Under the pieces are notes generated by a model. That model was given only the letters and a program-made list of their open reading frames with translations. It did no database searches and was not told where the DNA came from. Shown here one piece after another: positions 1 to 13,020 of a DNA stretch of 64,000 bases. Numbering within the stretch: the stretch's first letter is position 1; each line of letters starts with the position of its first letter. The translations under genes and the position numbers were made by a program. This stretch comes from Bugula neritina (Eukaryota > Bryozoa > Gymnolaemata > Cheilostomatida > Bugulidae), in assembly GCA_964035545.1 (NCBI GenBank), contig OZ037768.1:3771501-3835500 (forward strand), written 5' to 3'.

Positions 1-289
1 GAAAGCTATAACACTATGACTATTCCAACTAAATGTGCACACTGCTGACTATTGCCTGAACGACTGACAACTTTACTGTAATAAACTAGGGCGCTTTCGG
101 ATTCCCTACGCGTAGCCTTACTGGGCTCATCGATGAATTAGCTCACTTTCTCCCCATCGAGTACTCTTCGATGAGCTTCTTTTTCGATGGGGTAAGCGAT
201 GGCTACTTTGTTCTGCTGTGAGATTAACACCATATAACTTCAGCATGGAACATGCCTGTAACAGCAACCTCGCCTTTTGTAATCGTTTG

Positions 290-436
290 GTGGGGGTGGT
301 GAAGAAATATTTTTAATAGCTCAGATACTTTAGTTTTCTTAAATAAATTTTGGTTTAAGGTTGAAATAACATAACTTCTTTTGCTACATTTCTAATCTAG
401 AACACAGGTTTTTCTTAATTTGTTCATTACTGTAAT
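290..436 (+). repeat. dispersed TIR repeat, copy 1 (degraded)
   Basis: It shares the core of a family seen four times in this window: a block reading AACATAACTTCTTTTGCTAC, then TCTAGAACACAGG, then TTCATTACTG. The ends are eroded compared with the best copy at 24226-24376, so the boundaries are approximate. Confidence 0.6.
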
Positions 437-558
437 CCATTTAGTTAACACACCAGATGATACATAATAATATCATCTCATAAGACATAATTAAGCTATA
501 ATTGGTAGAAATGCTAGCCACTACTAACTGCTATTTCCTCATTGATGAAAAACACTAA

Positions 559-751
559 ACTCTCAATAAACAATGGATTGTTCCATAAGCAGCGCGGGTT
601 GGTGATGAAAGACTACTTTAGTTTGAGGTTCTCAAGTATGGAGTTAGGTCCCTCAACTCCAAACTTGAGAACCACAAACTAAAATAATCCTTGACCCCCA
701 ACTTGGTGCTGCTTATAAAACAATACATAAACAATAATCCACTATTAGAGT
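559..751. repeat. foldback (long imperfect palindrome) element
   Basis: The two halves are imperfect inverted copies. The inner arms are at about 608-633 and 657-683 (TTTAGTTTGAGGTTCTCAAG against CTTGAGAACCACAAACTAAA). The outer arms share ATAAGCAGC against GCTGCTTAT, and the outermost shares ACTCT against AGAGT. The centre is a few bases long. The shape fits a foldback MITE. I saw no convincing target-site duplication. Confidence 0.65.
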
Positions 752-1759
752 GAATCAAGTCGATTGTATTTGAATACAGGTTGTCCTCCCTTTTCTATCT
801 GACTTACAAATTCTGCAACTTCAAAATAAGTTGCTTTCAAATAAATCAATAGATGTTTTTAAAAAAAAATAACTTCGCTATAGTAACCATGCTCACAATC
901 TTCTTAAACTTTATATTTCATTTTTATTATTTCTGAAGAAATTTCTATTCTAATCCATTCTTGATTATCCAGCTGCTTACAGGTGGATTTACATTCTACG
1001 TGTTATAATCTAAAAGGATGATATTGAAATATCCTAAAACAGTTGTAGTAATCAACTCAATGAATTTTGATTTTACTCTGTAAGAATGATCTGCTTTTGG
1101 AGGTAACAGGGAAGTGAACTGTGGCTAAGTAGTGAGACAACAACTTCAAAAAACTAACAGAGTGGTCCACTTATTCCAGCCCCAGTCTATCTTACTACTA
1201 GCATAAATAATATATAAATACCTTATAATCAACTATATATATACTGCTCTCCACAATAATATCTAAGGCAAATTATGAAAGTTTTGGGAAACGACCTATT
1301 AGAGCTGCATAAATGATGCAGTACAAATTATATTGCAAAGAGCACACAACTCTAATATTTTAGTTATTGCATTTAAATTGGAAATTAGACTTGTAATTTA
1401 CAAGTATTTCCATTTTCAAAGGCTGAGTGAGTGTTCACAACAGCTGGAACTATTTTGCTTATACATAATATATGCATATATAGGCTACAATGGAGAAATG
1501 CCATATCAATAAGCAACAATTTAATATCCAGAGGTGTGGGTTGTCACACCTCTTCCATCTCTGATTTGGCTGGAAACAAAAATGTGTAAAGTTTGCCATT
1601 CTAAAACAATCACTACCCACATTACTCTATGCCGATAGGAAGGTGCGAAGAAGCTGCTTTACTGAGCCCAGGTTTTAACAAACAATTTTATCAAAACAGT
1701 TGCCGACTTACAATTTAGATACTTGAAACTCTAGGGCCTAGGCTAACCTCCAGACTTAG

Positions 1760-2070
1760 CCTAGGGCCACACTGTGCGTAGCAAAGGTGTCCACTGTAGC
1801 GTCAGTGGTGCGTGATAAATAAAGCATTCATTTTTAAATCGCACTCGCTTTCAATAAAACGCAATTTACTAGAATGTAGCACTAAAATAAAGAAATTGGG
1901 CTCGCTGAATAACTACCAGCCAATTAGGTGACGACGACAGAGACGATTCGTACTTGCGTTGAAAATGCAGAGCGACAAGTGCGAATGTTTTCTCAACGCG
2001 CACAGTGGACACCTTTGCTACTTGTGATTTCAATTTTCGCGTGCGAAAATACGCACCGTGTGGCCCTAGG
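1760..2070. mobile_element. short TIR DNA-transposon relic (MITE-like), about 311 bp
   Basis: The left end reads CCTAGGGCCACACTGTGCGTA and the right end is its inverse with one mismatch. Just inside, GTAGCAAAGGTGTCCACTGT (1778-1797) is matched perfectly by its reverse complement (2003-2022). The interior is richer in CG than its surroundings. The flanks CTTAG and CTTAC could be a decayed target duplication. No transposase is present, so it would be non-autonomous. A 74-codon open frame on the minus strand merely runs through it. Confidence 0.7.
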
Positions 2071-2453
2071 CTTACGGGTGCTAGGCCACACAACCCTGTG
2101 TTGATTTAGGACCTTCTGCTAAATCTATCAGTGCTCAGCATGAAGTTCATGCATGCTAGTCATTTGCAATTTCTATGAATGGTGACATTCAGCTAAATAA
2201 ATTTCTTATGCAGAAATATTGTTTCATGTACGATGAAATACTTATGCAATAATGATAAGAATAGATAGAAATATAAAGCTATAAAGGTCAGTTTTATGCT
2301 GATAAAATTTTGATTTTGTATTGCACAAGGAGAGGTATATTAGAAATAAAAAACTAATAAAGAAGCAATATTTGGCACATAAATAAAGCAAGTAATGTTA
2401 TATACAAAATATAAAATACAGTAAAAATACAAAAATAATATTCTAAATTATAA

Positions 2454-5400
2454 CTACTCATCTTGCCAGCCCATGTGGTATAAGAGATCAAGTTTATCTA
2501 AATTGTGTAGAACTTGTATAATAGAATGTTTGGTAGCTGGAAGTAGACACTTAGCTGACCCGAGTGAGTAGAGTTTATACCAATGATCTAACACCACCTC
2601 CACAACCTGGCATCTATATTTACAACTAAACTCATCAATCATCTCCAAGTCAGTCTGATCAAGACTCATGACTGACACGGCAAACACTTTCCACCCTTCA
2701 CCGAGGAGCACGTCTCGTTCTACTAAATCCAGTCTCCAGCATAGAGTTTCTCTCTCACTCCGTAGCATACCTATAGGACAAGGGTCTGCGTATATAGACG
2801 CACCTCTACGCATCTGTCTAAAACATTCCGCCAAAGTATTTTCCACATTTTCTTTCACAAATCTATCAGGTTTTATTTCGGGATAGTTTTGGATGACCTG
2901 TGAGAACCGAGGACGTCGATAAACTACATCCTGTCTGACTACCTGTTCAGAATCGGTAATTGTCTCCACCATTGTGGGCTCAATATTGTTGACTTGATTG
3001 AGAAACACGTTGAACCTATGTGAAGGTCGTTTAGTGCACACTCTCTGAATATGGCGGTACTTCCTTTCTAAATATGGCTGAATATCAGCTGATGCCTCGT
3101 TATATATGTCAATGCCGGGATTTTCTGGATTTGGTGGAACACGCACAGGCAGCCAGAATGGTTTTTCGGAGAACTTTGGTACCGACCCACATGCATATTC
3201 TGGAGGTATTGGAGGTTTACGGAGAGGTGCAGGAGGACAAACAGGCACACGCATTGGTTGAGCGGTGGGCGTAGGTGGCAGAGGGGATGATGGGTCCCTG
3301 GATTGTAAAGTTGTAGATACTTCCCTAGAGATTCTGTCTGCAGTTGTCCCAAACTTACATTTGTATCTCAGTACAGCACCTTTGGCTGTTTGAAAGACTA
3401 TACTAGTAGTCGTAGTCGAGGCATTTGATTGGTTATACAGATTAAGTTCATTTTCTGATTTGCTGAAAATGCATTCTACAATATTACAAAGAAAATGCTT
3501 TTAAGTAACTCATTTAGCTGTGGTTTATGTATATACGTCTAATAAAAGTGATAATTACTGTAAAGGCTTGAGGAGTTGTCTCTATTACAGTTTGAAAATG
3601 AGAATACAGCTAACAATTAATTGGTACAGTCAATACTTCGATGAAAAAGGAATCTCAAGTTCTATTACAAAAATACAGATGATTCATACACATTTTCCTT
3701 ATGTTTAAGACATTCACCTGACATTGATGTGAGCAGCCAATAGAAAACATGCAAGCCTTAGTAAACATTGCCTCTATGTGAGTTCAAATATGTCAAAAGT
3801 TTTGAAGATCTATCAAAAGAAAGCTTTGTTGGCTATGAAGCTGCAGGTATATATTCACAGTGTACAGAAAAGTTAAATTCTACCTGCACAGCTTTGTTAA
3901 TATTTAAATTTTAGAATCTACCATGTGCGAGGTAAATAAAAATTGCATCTGTCGTTGAAAATTGGAAATATAAAGCCATTAATTTTGATCTATGGATTGA
4001 AAAAAAATAAGGTGCTAGCAGTAGCTAGCTACTTGGATATTTTAGGGGCCAAAGAGTGACAAACATTTCACTGACTGATAGTGACAAAAAAGTAGAGGGG
4101 AATGGGACCCCCCCTCCACCAGAAACATGTTAGAATGCCTTAGGTGCGTAGGTGTAAAGCATACCTGTAATAAGTTTGAAGTACTGTACCATATCTTTAC
4201 ACTTGAAGGGTATAGTAGAAGACTGGTCATCCGGTATAATAGATACGTACTTCAAGGAACACTGCAGCTCGTAAGGCGTGTTATCTGCGAACAGACATAA
4301 AAAAACATGTTGTTATGAGATGAGTTAACTTCCTCCTATCTCAGTATAAAAGTCCTAATTAACAAATTAGAATGTCCTTTCCAGGTGAAAAACAACAGAT
4401 TATTACCAAGTGTTTAAATAAAGATTCAACAAATATACTGGAAACTAATTAAAAAGTTAGTTATACTACATTTATATTATTTATACAGCATGATGTATAT
4501 TATATTCTACTATACGGCTTAACTAACTTGAAGGTGGTACACATTTTAACTCCATGCCGAAAATATGATTTTATATTTCAGTTATATTAAAAAGGCATTT
4601 AGAACTAGTTACTACAAATAATGATATAGAACAGAGCTGGTTCTACACAGGGCCAACTATTGGTGTCATGTTTCAAGCCTTGCAGTGTAGTTACCAGTTA
4701 CTAGTTACTACTTAGGCTTGTTAAAACTACGTGTGACACAGTGAACATTTTATACCAAATAATTGTTGCAGAAAAACTGCATCATCAATCAATTGCATGT
4801 TACATAAATCAAAACCTTTGCATTTGGTAGTATTTGATGAGATGTTAAATAAAAAACCAATTTGAGAAATTTCTATGCTGAGGTTTTAGACAGTGAAAGC
4901 CATTGACTGCCAGATGACCTTCTTTTCAGCTAACTGTTGGCGAAGTTTACATCCGCAGATGTCACTAAAGTGTGTGCTGCGTGTGTGTGTGCTGCGTGTG
5001 TGTGTGCTGCGTGTGTGTGTGCTGCGTGTGTGTGTGTGTGTGCTGTGTGTGTGCTGCGTGTGTGCTGCGTGTGTGTGTGTGTGCTGTGCGTGTGTGCTGT
5101 GTGTGTGTGTGTGTGTGTGCTGTGTGTGTGCTGTGTGTGTGCTGTGTGTGTGCTGCGTGTGTGCTGCGTGTGTGTGTGCTGTGTGTGTGCTGTATGTGTA
5201 TGTGCTGTGTGTGTGTGCTGTGTGTGTGTGCTGTATGCATGTGTGTGTGTGCTGCGAGTGTGTGTGCTGTGTGCTGCATGTGTGTAATGCACCAGAAGAG
5301 TAAATGCTTCAAACATTCTACCAGGAATGTAGGAGTAGCTTTACGTATTGAAGAACGATATTTTGCAATAAAATTTGAATATGTGCAGTGCTCATTTCAC

Positions 5401-7053
5401 TTGCAACAGAATGTGATGTAGCAAGTGAAATCCAAGCGATTTTGAAGGCATTAATAACCTCATATTACACAATATTCATCCCTGGATGTAGTCTTCCAAT
5501 GTTACAGAGTGAAGCGAACACCATTGCATAGCCTTCGTGGCAATAACAGAAAGTCGTAACCCTGAACATTGTGCCTTTACACCTACACTGAGTTGCACCC
5601 TAATAACTAATTCACTTTGCTGAGATGCGAAAAGTATACTCTGAATATACAGCAAACCTGGGTCAGATCTCAGTGGGAAAATTCCGGATGTGAAACATTT
5701 CAGAGAAAGTTTTTTCTTCAACTCGGTGACACAGCTGACTCCATTCAAGTCGTCTGAGTTGTGTAGAACTATCTGATTCCACTCCCGGCAGTCACCAGTT
5801 TTCATACAGAATATAACCAGGGCTGGCAGGCATTTCCTGCAACATTTAAGACATTGAGAATGAAAATATATAGTTGGATAATTCAGAAGTGAAATTAGCC
5901 ATAGAACTGGCAGGTGTCCATGTGTGAAGGTGAATAACTTGTATATTTTGTGTAGGCAAATAGTATACCACTATGGTATGGTTATTTATCAGTGTACAGT
6001 TTATTCTGAAATATAATAATTACTATCTGAACCCCCACAGAGCAACAGCAGATGTGGTGCTTGTTTAATACGACTCTGGGAAGGGCACCCTCTAAAAGCT
6101 ACTATTTTGAAACCTATAGGTTATGTTACGGTGAAAGAAATCTTTAGCACATAAAGCTCAAACATAAGGTTTTCACTTAAAGTATTGTATAATTGCTAGT
6201 TTTACTATCTTGATTCTAGACTAAAGAGCTGGCATAACCTAACTATATTCCATGAATCCATAAGTTCTGAATACAATTAGGCAAGTTACCAAAATTCAGA
6301 TTGCCAGCCACACTCTGCTATCAGAAATGCCAAAACTGGTAGTATTATAAAATATGTTATGGATACAAACTATAGTAATGAAAGTTTTCATATCTGGAAT
6401 GCATAGGGTTATGTCTGAAGACATTGTTTTGCAAATTAGGGTAATTTAAGATACATTTCAAACAAATATTTAATACATAAAATAATTAGTTTGGAAGTTA
6501 TTTCATACAATGTGGCAAGTACTTTAGGGTGTTATCTCGTTACAAACTATTCAGCCGAAACTACAAATCCATTAAAATATTCTTATACTTAGTTTTTTAC
6601 CCTCTTCCTTAACAGTAGACATACTAGAGTGGGAGATTGGTGCCCTATGTAACCCCTAGATGCAAGCACCAACTGGCACCTGCCGGTGCCCAGCTATGCC
6701 AGCAGACTTGTTAAACGTGCAAGATTGCACAGAGCTGAGCATTTGCTGTGCTTTCATTTAGATCTCCATAAACTGCTTCAGATGCTGAACAACTAGAGCA
6801 AAAGCAATAATCTAAGGCTTATTTGAATAAAATAGGCTCACCCCTTCTTAACTTTCAGTGTGGTTAGAGAAATGGCCCCAACTTTATCTAACCAAATCTC
6901 TTCATAGATCTTGCATTTCTTATCTGTGCCCTTTACAACTTGCAGTTTGTGTCTGTCACCAGAAGGAAACAGCTCAACCTTCACTGGAATTGTTTTGTTG
7001 AGTTTAGGTTGTGGAATGTAATTCAAATGATATTGGTCACTCAGCAGTGTCAT
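2454..7053 (-). CDS. death-domain protein, possibly ZU5/UPA-death type (partial model)
   Basis: I do not recognise the gene as a named orthologue. Supported exons, 5' to 3': 6842-7053 (start of the first uncertain), an exon from 5836 down to about 5500, 4165-4284, and 2454-3475 with the stop codon. The 6842 to 5836 joint (GTGAGC donor, TTGCAG acceptor) and the 4165 to 3475 joint (GTATGC donor, TTGTAG acceptor) both keep phase; the joint between 5500 and 4284 is unresolved. The last about 85 residues look like a death domain: GEGWKVFAVSVMSLDQTDLE, then a Trp in VVLDHWYKL and a Leu-rich last helix. Before it lies a Thr/Pro-rich linker. The 5' exons contain strand-like text (KTIPVKVELF, YEEIWLDKVGAISLTTL) resembling the ZU5-UPA part of UNC5, PIDD or ankyrin proteins. 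The death domain is fairly likely from pattern; ZU5/UPA is a guess. The true N-terminus may lie further upstream. Confidence 0.55.
4970..5285. repeat. GT-rich microsatellite
   Basis: Runs of GTGTGT are punctuated by GCTGCGT and GCTGTGT words. It lies between exons of the minus-strand death-domain gene. It keeps several frames open on both strands (Cys-Val or Thr-His repeats), which are not genes. Confidence 0.95.
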
Positions 7054-10000
7054 TGCCGTACTTCATTTAGTTACAGTCTACCAACTCTAAAATTATATAC
7101 ATTATCGTAAGTAAGGGCTAAAGAACACTAAACAGAAAAATCTAAAATCTGCTGTAAGTTTAAAAAAGTTTGTAAAAATATAAAGAAGAGAAATGCATGC
7201 ATTTTTCACGGAGAGGTTGTGCAGCTCTAAAAAATTGCCAACTCAAATTTATTTCCATTTTCAAATATGAAACTGAAAGACACTCTCCATGTCCCAAACA
7301 TATTCAAGGAAGTAGCCACAGACCAGGCTTAAAACAAGCAGATTAGTTGGCTCACGCCCTAAAAGGAAACTATAAAACTATAAGCTATTTATAGCCCGTA
7401 CTATTTATAGTGTGGTGGTTTTGATTGGATTATATGGAGATAGATAAAATATTGGTTTAGCACTTTTTATGCAATGGCAACAACTATCGGCAAATACCAG
7501 TTCCAGTAAATCTCAAAGTGTAACAAGCTGGTTCTTTTATCAAAAGTAATTTAACTGAAACTATAAAAAATAACACAATAGCAAATGATTTGTAGACTAG
7601 CTCTTATTTAACATAATATGTTACATGCAGAGTAAAGAGCTTGCTAAGAAGAAAAAACGAATAGACAACAAATCATTTCGATTTTGTGGAAAGCTCACAC
7701 CAAATTAGCAGTTATCACTGCAACACTGATATAGATGCAGAAAAAAGCTTTCATTAGCTGAAGTTGCACTAATAGTACATGAGTAGAAAATTCTTTATGG
7801 TTTGCAAAATTTTCTTTTCAATAAAAGTACCATGATAACAGCCTGAGTTGAAACAAGCATTAACGTGATAATTAATTAGAACCAACTATTAAAACTTCCT
7901 TCTCCCTACATTAGCCTGATGACGCACTTCACCAACTGGCAATGGCCAGCAAGTGGCTGGCAAGTGTCGGCTCACTCACTGGCAAGTTGCCTACTGTTCA
8001 AGTGACAAGGATAACACCTTCAAAAGTGTAGAACTCCTCGAGTACTACTCCTAACAGTGATGAGAGTCTTTATCCACGCACTACTTCAACAATTGTGAAA
8101 ATGTATGGTTGCATAGTGACCCCGCCCACATCACATACACAATAGTGAGTCACTCTAAATGGCTACAAGGACCCAACCCTTGCTGATATCATATTACTGT
8201 TGAATTTAACAACATTTAATTTAAATTATGTCAGTACCTATGTGTTGTCAGGTTTGTATTGTAGAGTATTTCATTTTTGTTGTGTCTTATTAGCAGTATT
8301 TAATGTTTAACAACATTATACTTTTTACAAATTATAAGTATGACATGTTCTACCAATTACTAAACTAAAGGGCTGCCAAAACAGTGCTGAAAGTAGGTGT
8401 AAAGTTGCATTTATAAACCAATATTTTGGGGTGGGTCACTTGCTAAATCTTACCAAATAAAAACTACAAACCTAAGCTAAGCAAAAAACTGCTCAGCACA
8501 GATTGTTACATATTGCTGTCTTTCCATCTCACCCACCAAAGTTTGCAAGGCCCTGTAGAAATGCAGAGCCGGTATTATCCTAGCTGAAGGAAAAAATAGT
8601 ACTTCCTTGACTATTCAATAGATTATTTCTTTACTAGTACTATTAGTTGGTTGCTGATTAGTGTCAATATTTATTTTTAATTAGATTATTCAATTATCTA
8701 GTAAACTGTTACACAATGGCTTTTTAGCATGAAGACATGTACCATCAAATACTACCAATTATGATGTAATGGGGAATTATTTACATTGCTCTTTATTATA
8801 CTGTACTGGAACCAGAACTGTTGTGTTAACCAGGAAATGGAACACAGCCACAATAAGCATTGCACTGAAGCAGGTGCGATGTGTCAAAATGTACAGCTAT
8901 ACTCAGGGTAGTGATAATACATTATTAGTATTAGTATTAGAGATGAATAATCATCTGGTAGATTGATGCTTTGTCAAGAGACAAATATTTTTGACATAAC
9001 CTAAAAATAATTACGCCCAGCAGTGAAACAGGCTGTAATATGACAGTAGATATGCACACTACTAGGATTGGAGAATAGAATCAAATGAAATTGTAAATTT
9101 AAAACATGTACAAGGGGCAAAAAAACCCTTACATAACTTTTTCACCTTTTAGTAAAACATAAAAATGTGTAGTGAGTAACAGTAGTGAGTGACAGGGCTA
9201 GATATAACACAAATTCAGCAAGTCTAGTCAATAGCAATCAAGTCAAGTTGCAGATACAACTAAGCTGATTAATGTTTCTAGTTGTCTTAAACAAATATAT
9301 GTAGAGAGAGTTTGAAATGATCAATAGTTGTAATATTTATGGCATTTAAATATCTAAAAAGTGTCTATATACATTGTAAGTACAAAGTTGCAAAGAAAAA
9401 GTGAAGCAACATTTGAAAAACTGGCTATCATACCAGACCTTGATATGAGGGAGTGTGATAAACCTTTTAGAAAACATTTCCCATGAGAAATCATACCCAT
9501 TACTTTCAAACTTTATTATGGTAAGCTATGCATTAAAACCAATGCAATGTAATGCAGAAACATCATGATAATTCAGATAAAAGTAAGCCAAATAATGAAA
9601 ACTATTAGAATTTCTGCTTTAACGTTTCAAAAGTTTACTAGGCACTTCTTTATATTCAAGTTTTGTAGTATTAAGCAAAAAAGCAAACTAGCTAGGACGT
9701 GTGATTCATACTATAAAAATGTTGCTATAACCAGGCTTGGGTACCTGCTGGTGACAGGTTTATGTGCATATACATAAAATTAATAGACTCCAACTTACTA
9801 ATTAACTAACACTTCTGAAATAGATCGTAAAATTGCAATATAATATGTATTAAAGTGGTTCCTGAGCTTAACTTTTCAACTAGCATTCTGCAGTATACAT
9901 GTGTCAAAATACAACTTCCTTCATTGAAAATAGAAAACTGCTGCCAAAACTTAGTTCAGACTAAAAATATGTTTTTAGATAGACAGATGATTAGTGGAAG

Positions 10001-11090
10001 CTTATTGAGATATCTTACAAAAATATCAATTCAGACCAAATATTTGTAAAGAAATTTTTTTTTCTTAAAATTATTTTTCTACATGTAGGTGCGAAGTTTC
10101 TTGCTATCATACCTAAACATCTTATTCCCATAAACATCAAAAGCTTGCAGCACACATGTGATATTGCACGTGTTCAACTTATCTACCATACTATAAACCT
10201 AGATAAAATCTTGCTTTGTATTAGGCAATATTTCTCAAGATGGTTTAGTACTTTTATCTTATTTAACAAGAGCAAAATTAAGTAATTATTGTGCAATATT
10301 TGAATTTATGCACAGCAGGTTTTTTCAGCCTTGCAAAATCATAGCTTTTCCAGTCTAATGAAGTACTTAGAAATAACAGTATAGCTACAAATATCTATGG
10401 TCAAATAACTATTCAAACTTGTAATAATAAATGGTTTTATTTCCCTACCTGCAAGATAAAAATCATGTACTGAAACAGGAAGAAATTCTATAACTATCAG
10501 TTCAGCTGGCAATCGCGAACCCTCTACCAGGGTCAGCAATAGGCAGCATTGCTACAGCACAAGGTTTTTTCACAAACTATTTAAATTGTGAGACAATAAA
10601 ATGCTTTTGAAATGTTTTAGTGTAATCATTTTTTCGTTAACTATTACAATTGGTGCATGAAGCAAAATTACTAAAAACAGAACAAAAAGCCTAAATTCTT
10701 CCTTCCAAAATAGCTTATAACCAAAGAAATAACTGTTTTGAAGACCATTAATGAAACACTTCAGGTGACTCTGATAATGTCTATAGGCTGAAAAAACTCT
10801 AGAAAAATAAAAACAAACACGACAATTGTAATCTAAAATTAAAATAATACAAAAAAATTAAAACTAATCATCAGTATTACTATTACAATCAAACACATTG
10901 TTGCATCATTCACAATAATTTTTAATTCAAAGTTTCAATTGTTAATTTAATAAAATTCATAGTCATAACAATAAAGAAAATAAGAACTATTATTAAACTA
11001 AATTGCAAAAGCCGGAAGGCAAAGCCTTATGATTTTTATAACTTTTATAGTTTTTATTAATTTTTATAATTCAATATATTGAATTTTTAT
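7054..11090. other. gene-poor AT-rich stretch
   Basis: I see no convincing exon. It may include upstream exons or introns of the minus-strand death-domain gene: the minus-strand reading at 10450-10539 ends in a plausible TTGCAG/GTAGGG junction, but nothing in it is recognisable. No tandem array or transposon was noticed here. Confidence 0.4.
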
Positions 11091-11545
11091 TATTATTCAT
11101 ACTTATAGTTATAGTTATATTAGTTATACTTATACTATAATTATAATATTAATTATATTCATCACAGTTGTTGTTGATGTTAATGTTATAATTATGATAC
11201 TAAAATCAAATACAATTTTATAATAAGATAAATACATTTTACATCTATAACAACAATGATAATCATAATGATATTGATAATCATAATCATAATGCATTCA
11301 GCATTGTGATAGTCATAGTGTTTTAGTTTTTCAGTTTAGTATTTCACGGTGAAACTGAAAATGAATATTATTAGACTTAGTAATACTAATACTATTACTA
11401 TTAGTATTAGTAATACTAATTTAATACTAATAGTAATAAGTATTACATTTACTAATATTAATACTAATAGTAATAGTAATACTAATACTATTACTAATAC
11501 TAATACTAATAGTAATAGTATTACAATTATTTTTAATTACTAATT
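11091..11545. repeat. 6-bp-periodic S-W5 tract A
   Basis: One C or G recurs every six bases, with five A/T bases between: first C/G-TTATA words (about 11095-11140), then C/G-ATAAT words near 11260-11310, then C/G-TAATA and its complement form C/G-TATTA (11349-11537). Orientation switches give self-complementary stretches. Confidence 0.75.
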
Positions 11546-11701
11546 AGTAATTACAAGTAGTACAAATACTTACCACTTACGAGTGAAACTCCCTATATCT
11601 ACAGAGACGTTTTATTTACTAGCTAACGCCACTTGGACTCAAATTCATAAATTTACATTTATTACAAACTGAAGCTATTTGAGTATTTAAAATTCACTGA
11701 A

Positions 11702-11980
11702 TCAACAAGAACATCTGTCAGCAATGCTCTCTGTTACTATCAGTATTTCGACTTGTGTTTTGTACAGGCGTGGATAAAATACAATTGTCTTCTCTTGTTT
11801 CTCCTCGAGTTGTTTTTGTAATGTCCAAAACAAACAGCTAGAACATAATAATATGACTATTATATATATTACGATCTTAGCATGACTTACAATTTCCCTA
11901 GTAAAATTTTCTCTGCTGCAGTTTCTAGCGTGAGAACACAACTCCAAATATGATTGAATAGATCTGACGTGAGCAGTCAA
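11702..11980 (-). CDS. possible small single-pass membrane ORF (doubtful)
   Basis: A 92-codon frame with a hydrophobic segment (IVIYIIVILLCSSCLFW, residues about 37-53) followed by a charged Gln/Glu/Lys stretch. It could be the first exon of the minus-strand gene to its left, a separate small gene, or chance. No homologue is recognised, and there is no supporting splice evidence beyond generic GT/AG dinucleotides. Confidence 0.2.
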   Translation of the reverse strand: MTAHVRSIQSYLELCSHARNCSRENFTREIVSHAKIVIYIIVILLCSSCLFWTLQKQLEEKQEKTIVFYPRLYKTQVEILIVTESIADRCSC

Positions 11981-12179
11981 TATGAAAATTCATATTAACC
12001 ACCATCAGTGGCAACCTGAATCCCGGTGTTTCAGAATAAGTGTTGTGTCTCGCACCAGTTTATACCTGGAAATAAGTGTAATATAAACATAGTATATATT
12101 AATATGCTACTTTGCACTAATTGGTTGCTGCTTCACAGTTAGTAAATGAGTAAATCAGAATGAGTGACACTCACACTGT

Positions 12180-13020
12180 GGCTGTGTCAGAGTCATAATG
12201 ATAATCATAATGATAATTTAAATTCTAATGATAATCATAATGAAAATGCTAGGAAATTGTAATGATAATGATAAGGATGATAATTATCATTATCATTGTG
12301 ACTGATTATCTTATTCATAGTGATAATGATTAATATTATAATTATATTTATTCATATTGTAATTTATATTTATAAATGGAATAAAGTTAAATAATAATTC
12401 TGTAAGTAAAACTAAAATATACTAATAGTAATAGTAATAGTAAATCTCATTCAAAAAAATTAAGTGATTCAAGGTAGAAGCAAATCACTAAAAGTAAATG
12501 TAACAGTAATCTAAATTTTCAAAACTATTACTATTAGTATTACTATTAGCATTACTATTTAATTAGTATTATTATTATATTTAATAAAAATACTATTGTA
12601 TTACTATTAGATTTTATATCATTACTATTATTATCATCAGTAAATCAAAATTATTACTAGATAATTGAATTTTACAATTTTTATAATTTTATGAAGTTGA
12701 ATAGTAAAACTAAATGTAATACTAATAGTGATACTAATAGTAATCCGGATATCAATATGATATGAGAGAGTATTATTTTTACTTTACTACTAATAATAAT
12801 AGTACTATAAGTATGTCTATTAGTACAAGTATTATATTAATTGGTTCAGGATGAGATTAATACTTATTTTTAGTCAGTTGATTGCTATCAGCGAGTTGTG
12901 TTACTTTTAGTTTTACCATCACTACCTAGTCCTAAAGTTATACTTTCAGTTTTATCGTTATAGTCATACTTATACTAATAGTAATACTAGTTACACTTAT
13001 GCTTATTACTATTATGTGCT
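12180..13020. repeat. 6-bp-periodic S-W5 tract B, upstream of TBC1D20
   Basis: C-ATAAT-G-ATAAT words at about 12195-12300 are followed by C/G-TAATA words (12420-12440, 12520-12560, 12715-12745) and C/G-TTATA and C/G-TTTTA words (12900-13015). It ends about 1 kb before the TBC1D20 start codon. Confidence 0.7.

Larger units (their letters stand above)
1..2453. other. intergenic, repeat-bearing
   Basis: No supported gene. It holds a degraded copy of a dispersed TIR repeat (about 290-436), a long imperfect palindrome (559-751) and a short TIR element (1760-2070). The remainder is AT-rich sequence in which I see no coding or RNA signal. Hairpin-forming CATCGA/TCGATG words lie at about 130-200 and have no clear meaning. 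Confidence 0.6.

Noticed and set aside
1869-2093. 74-codon minus-strand frame
   Set aside because: It runs through the MITE-like element and into its inverted ends; it has no protein features.
4893-5421. Open frames of 115-149 codons on both strands (Cys/Val-rich or Thr/His-rich)
   Set aside because: They are translations of a GT microsatellite; all contain only the repeated dipeptides plus short random ends.
8769-10049. Plus-strand frames of 64-70 codons
   Set aside because: Short, AT-driven, no recognisable motif, no splice context linking them to a gene.
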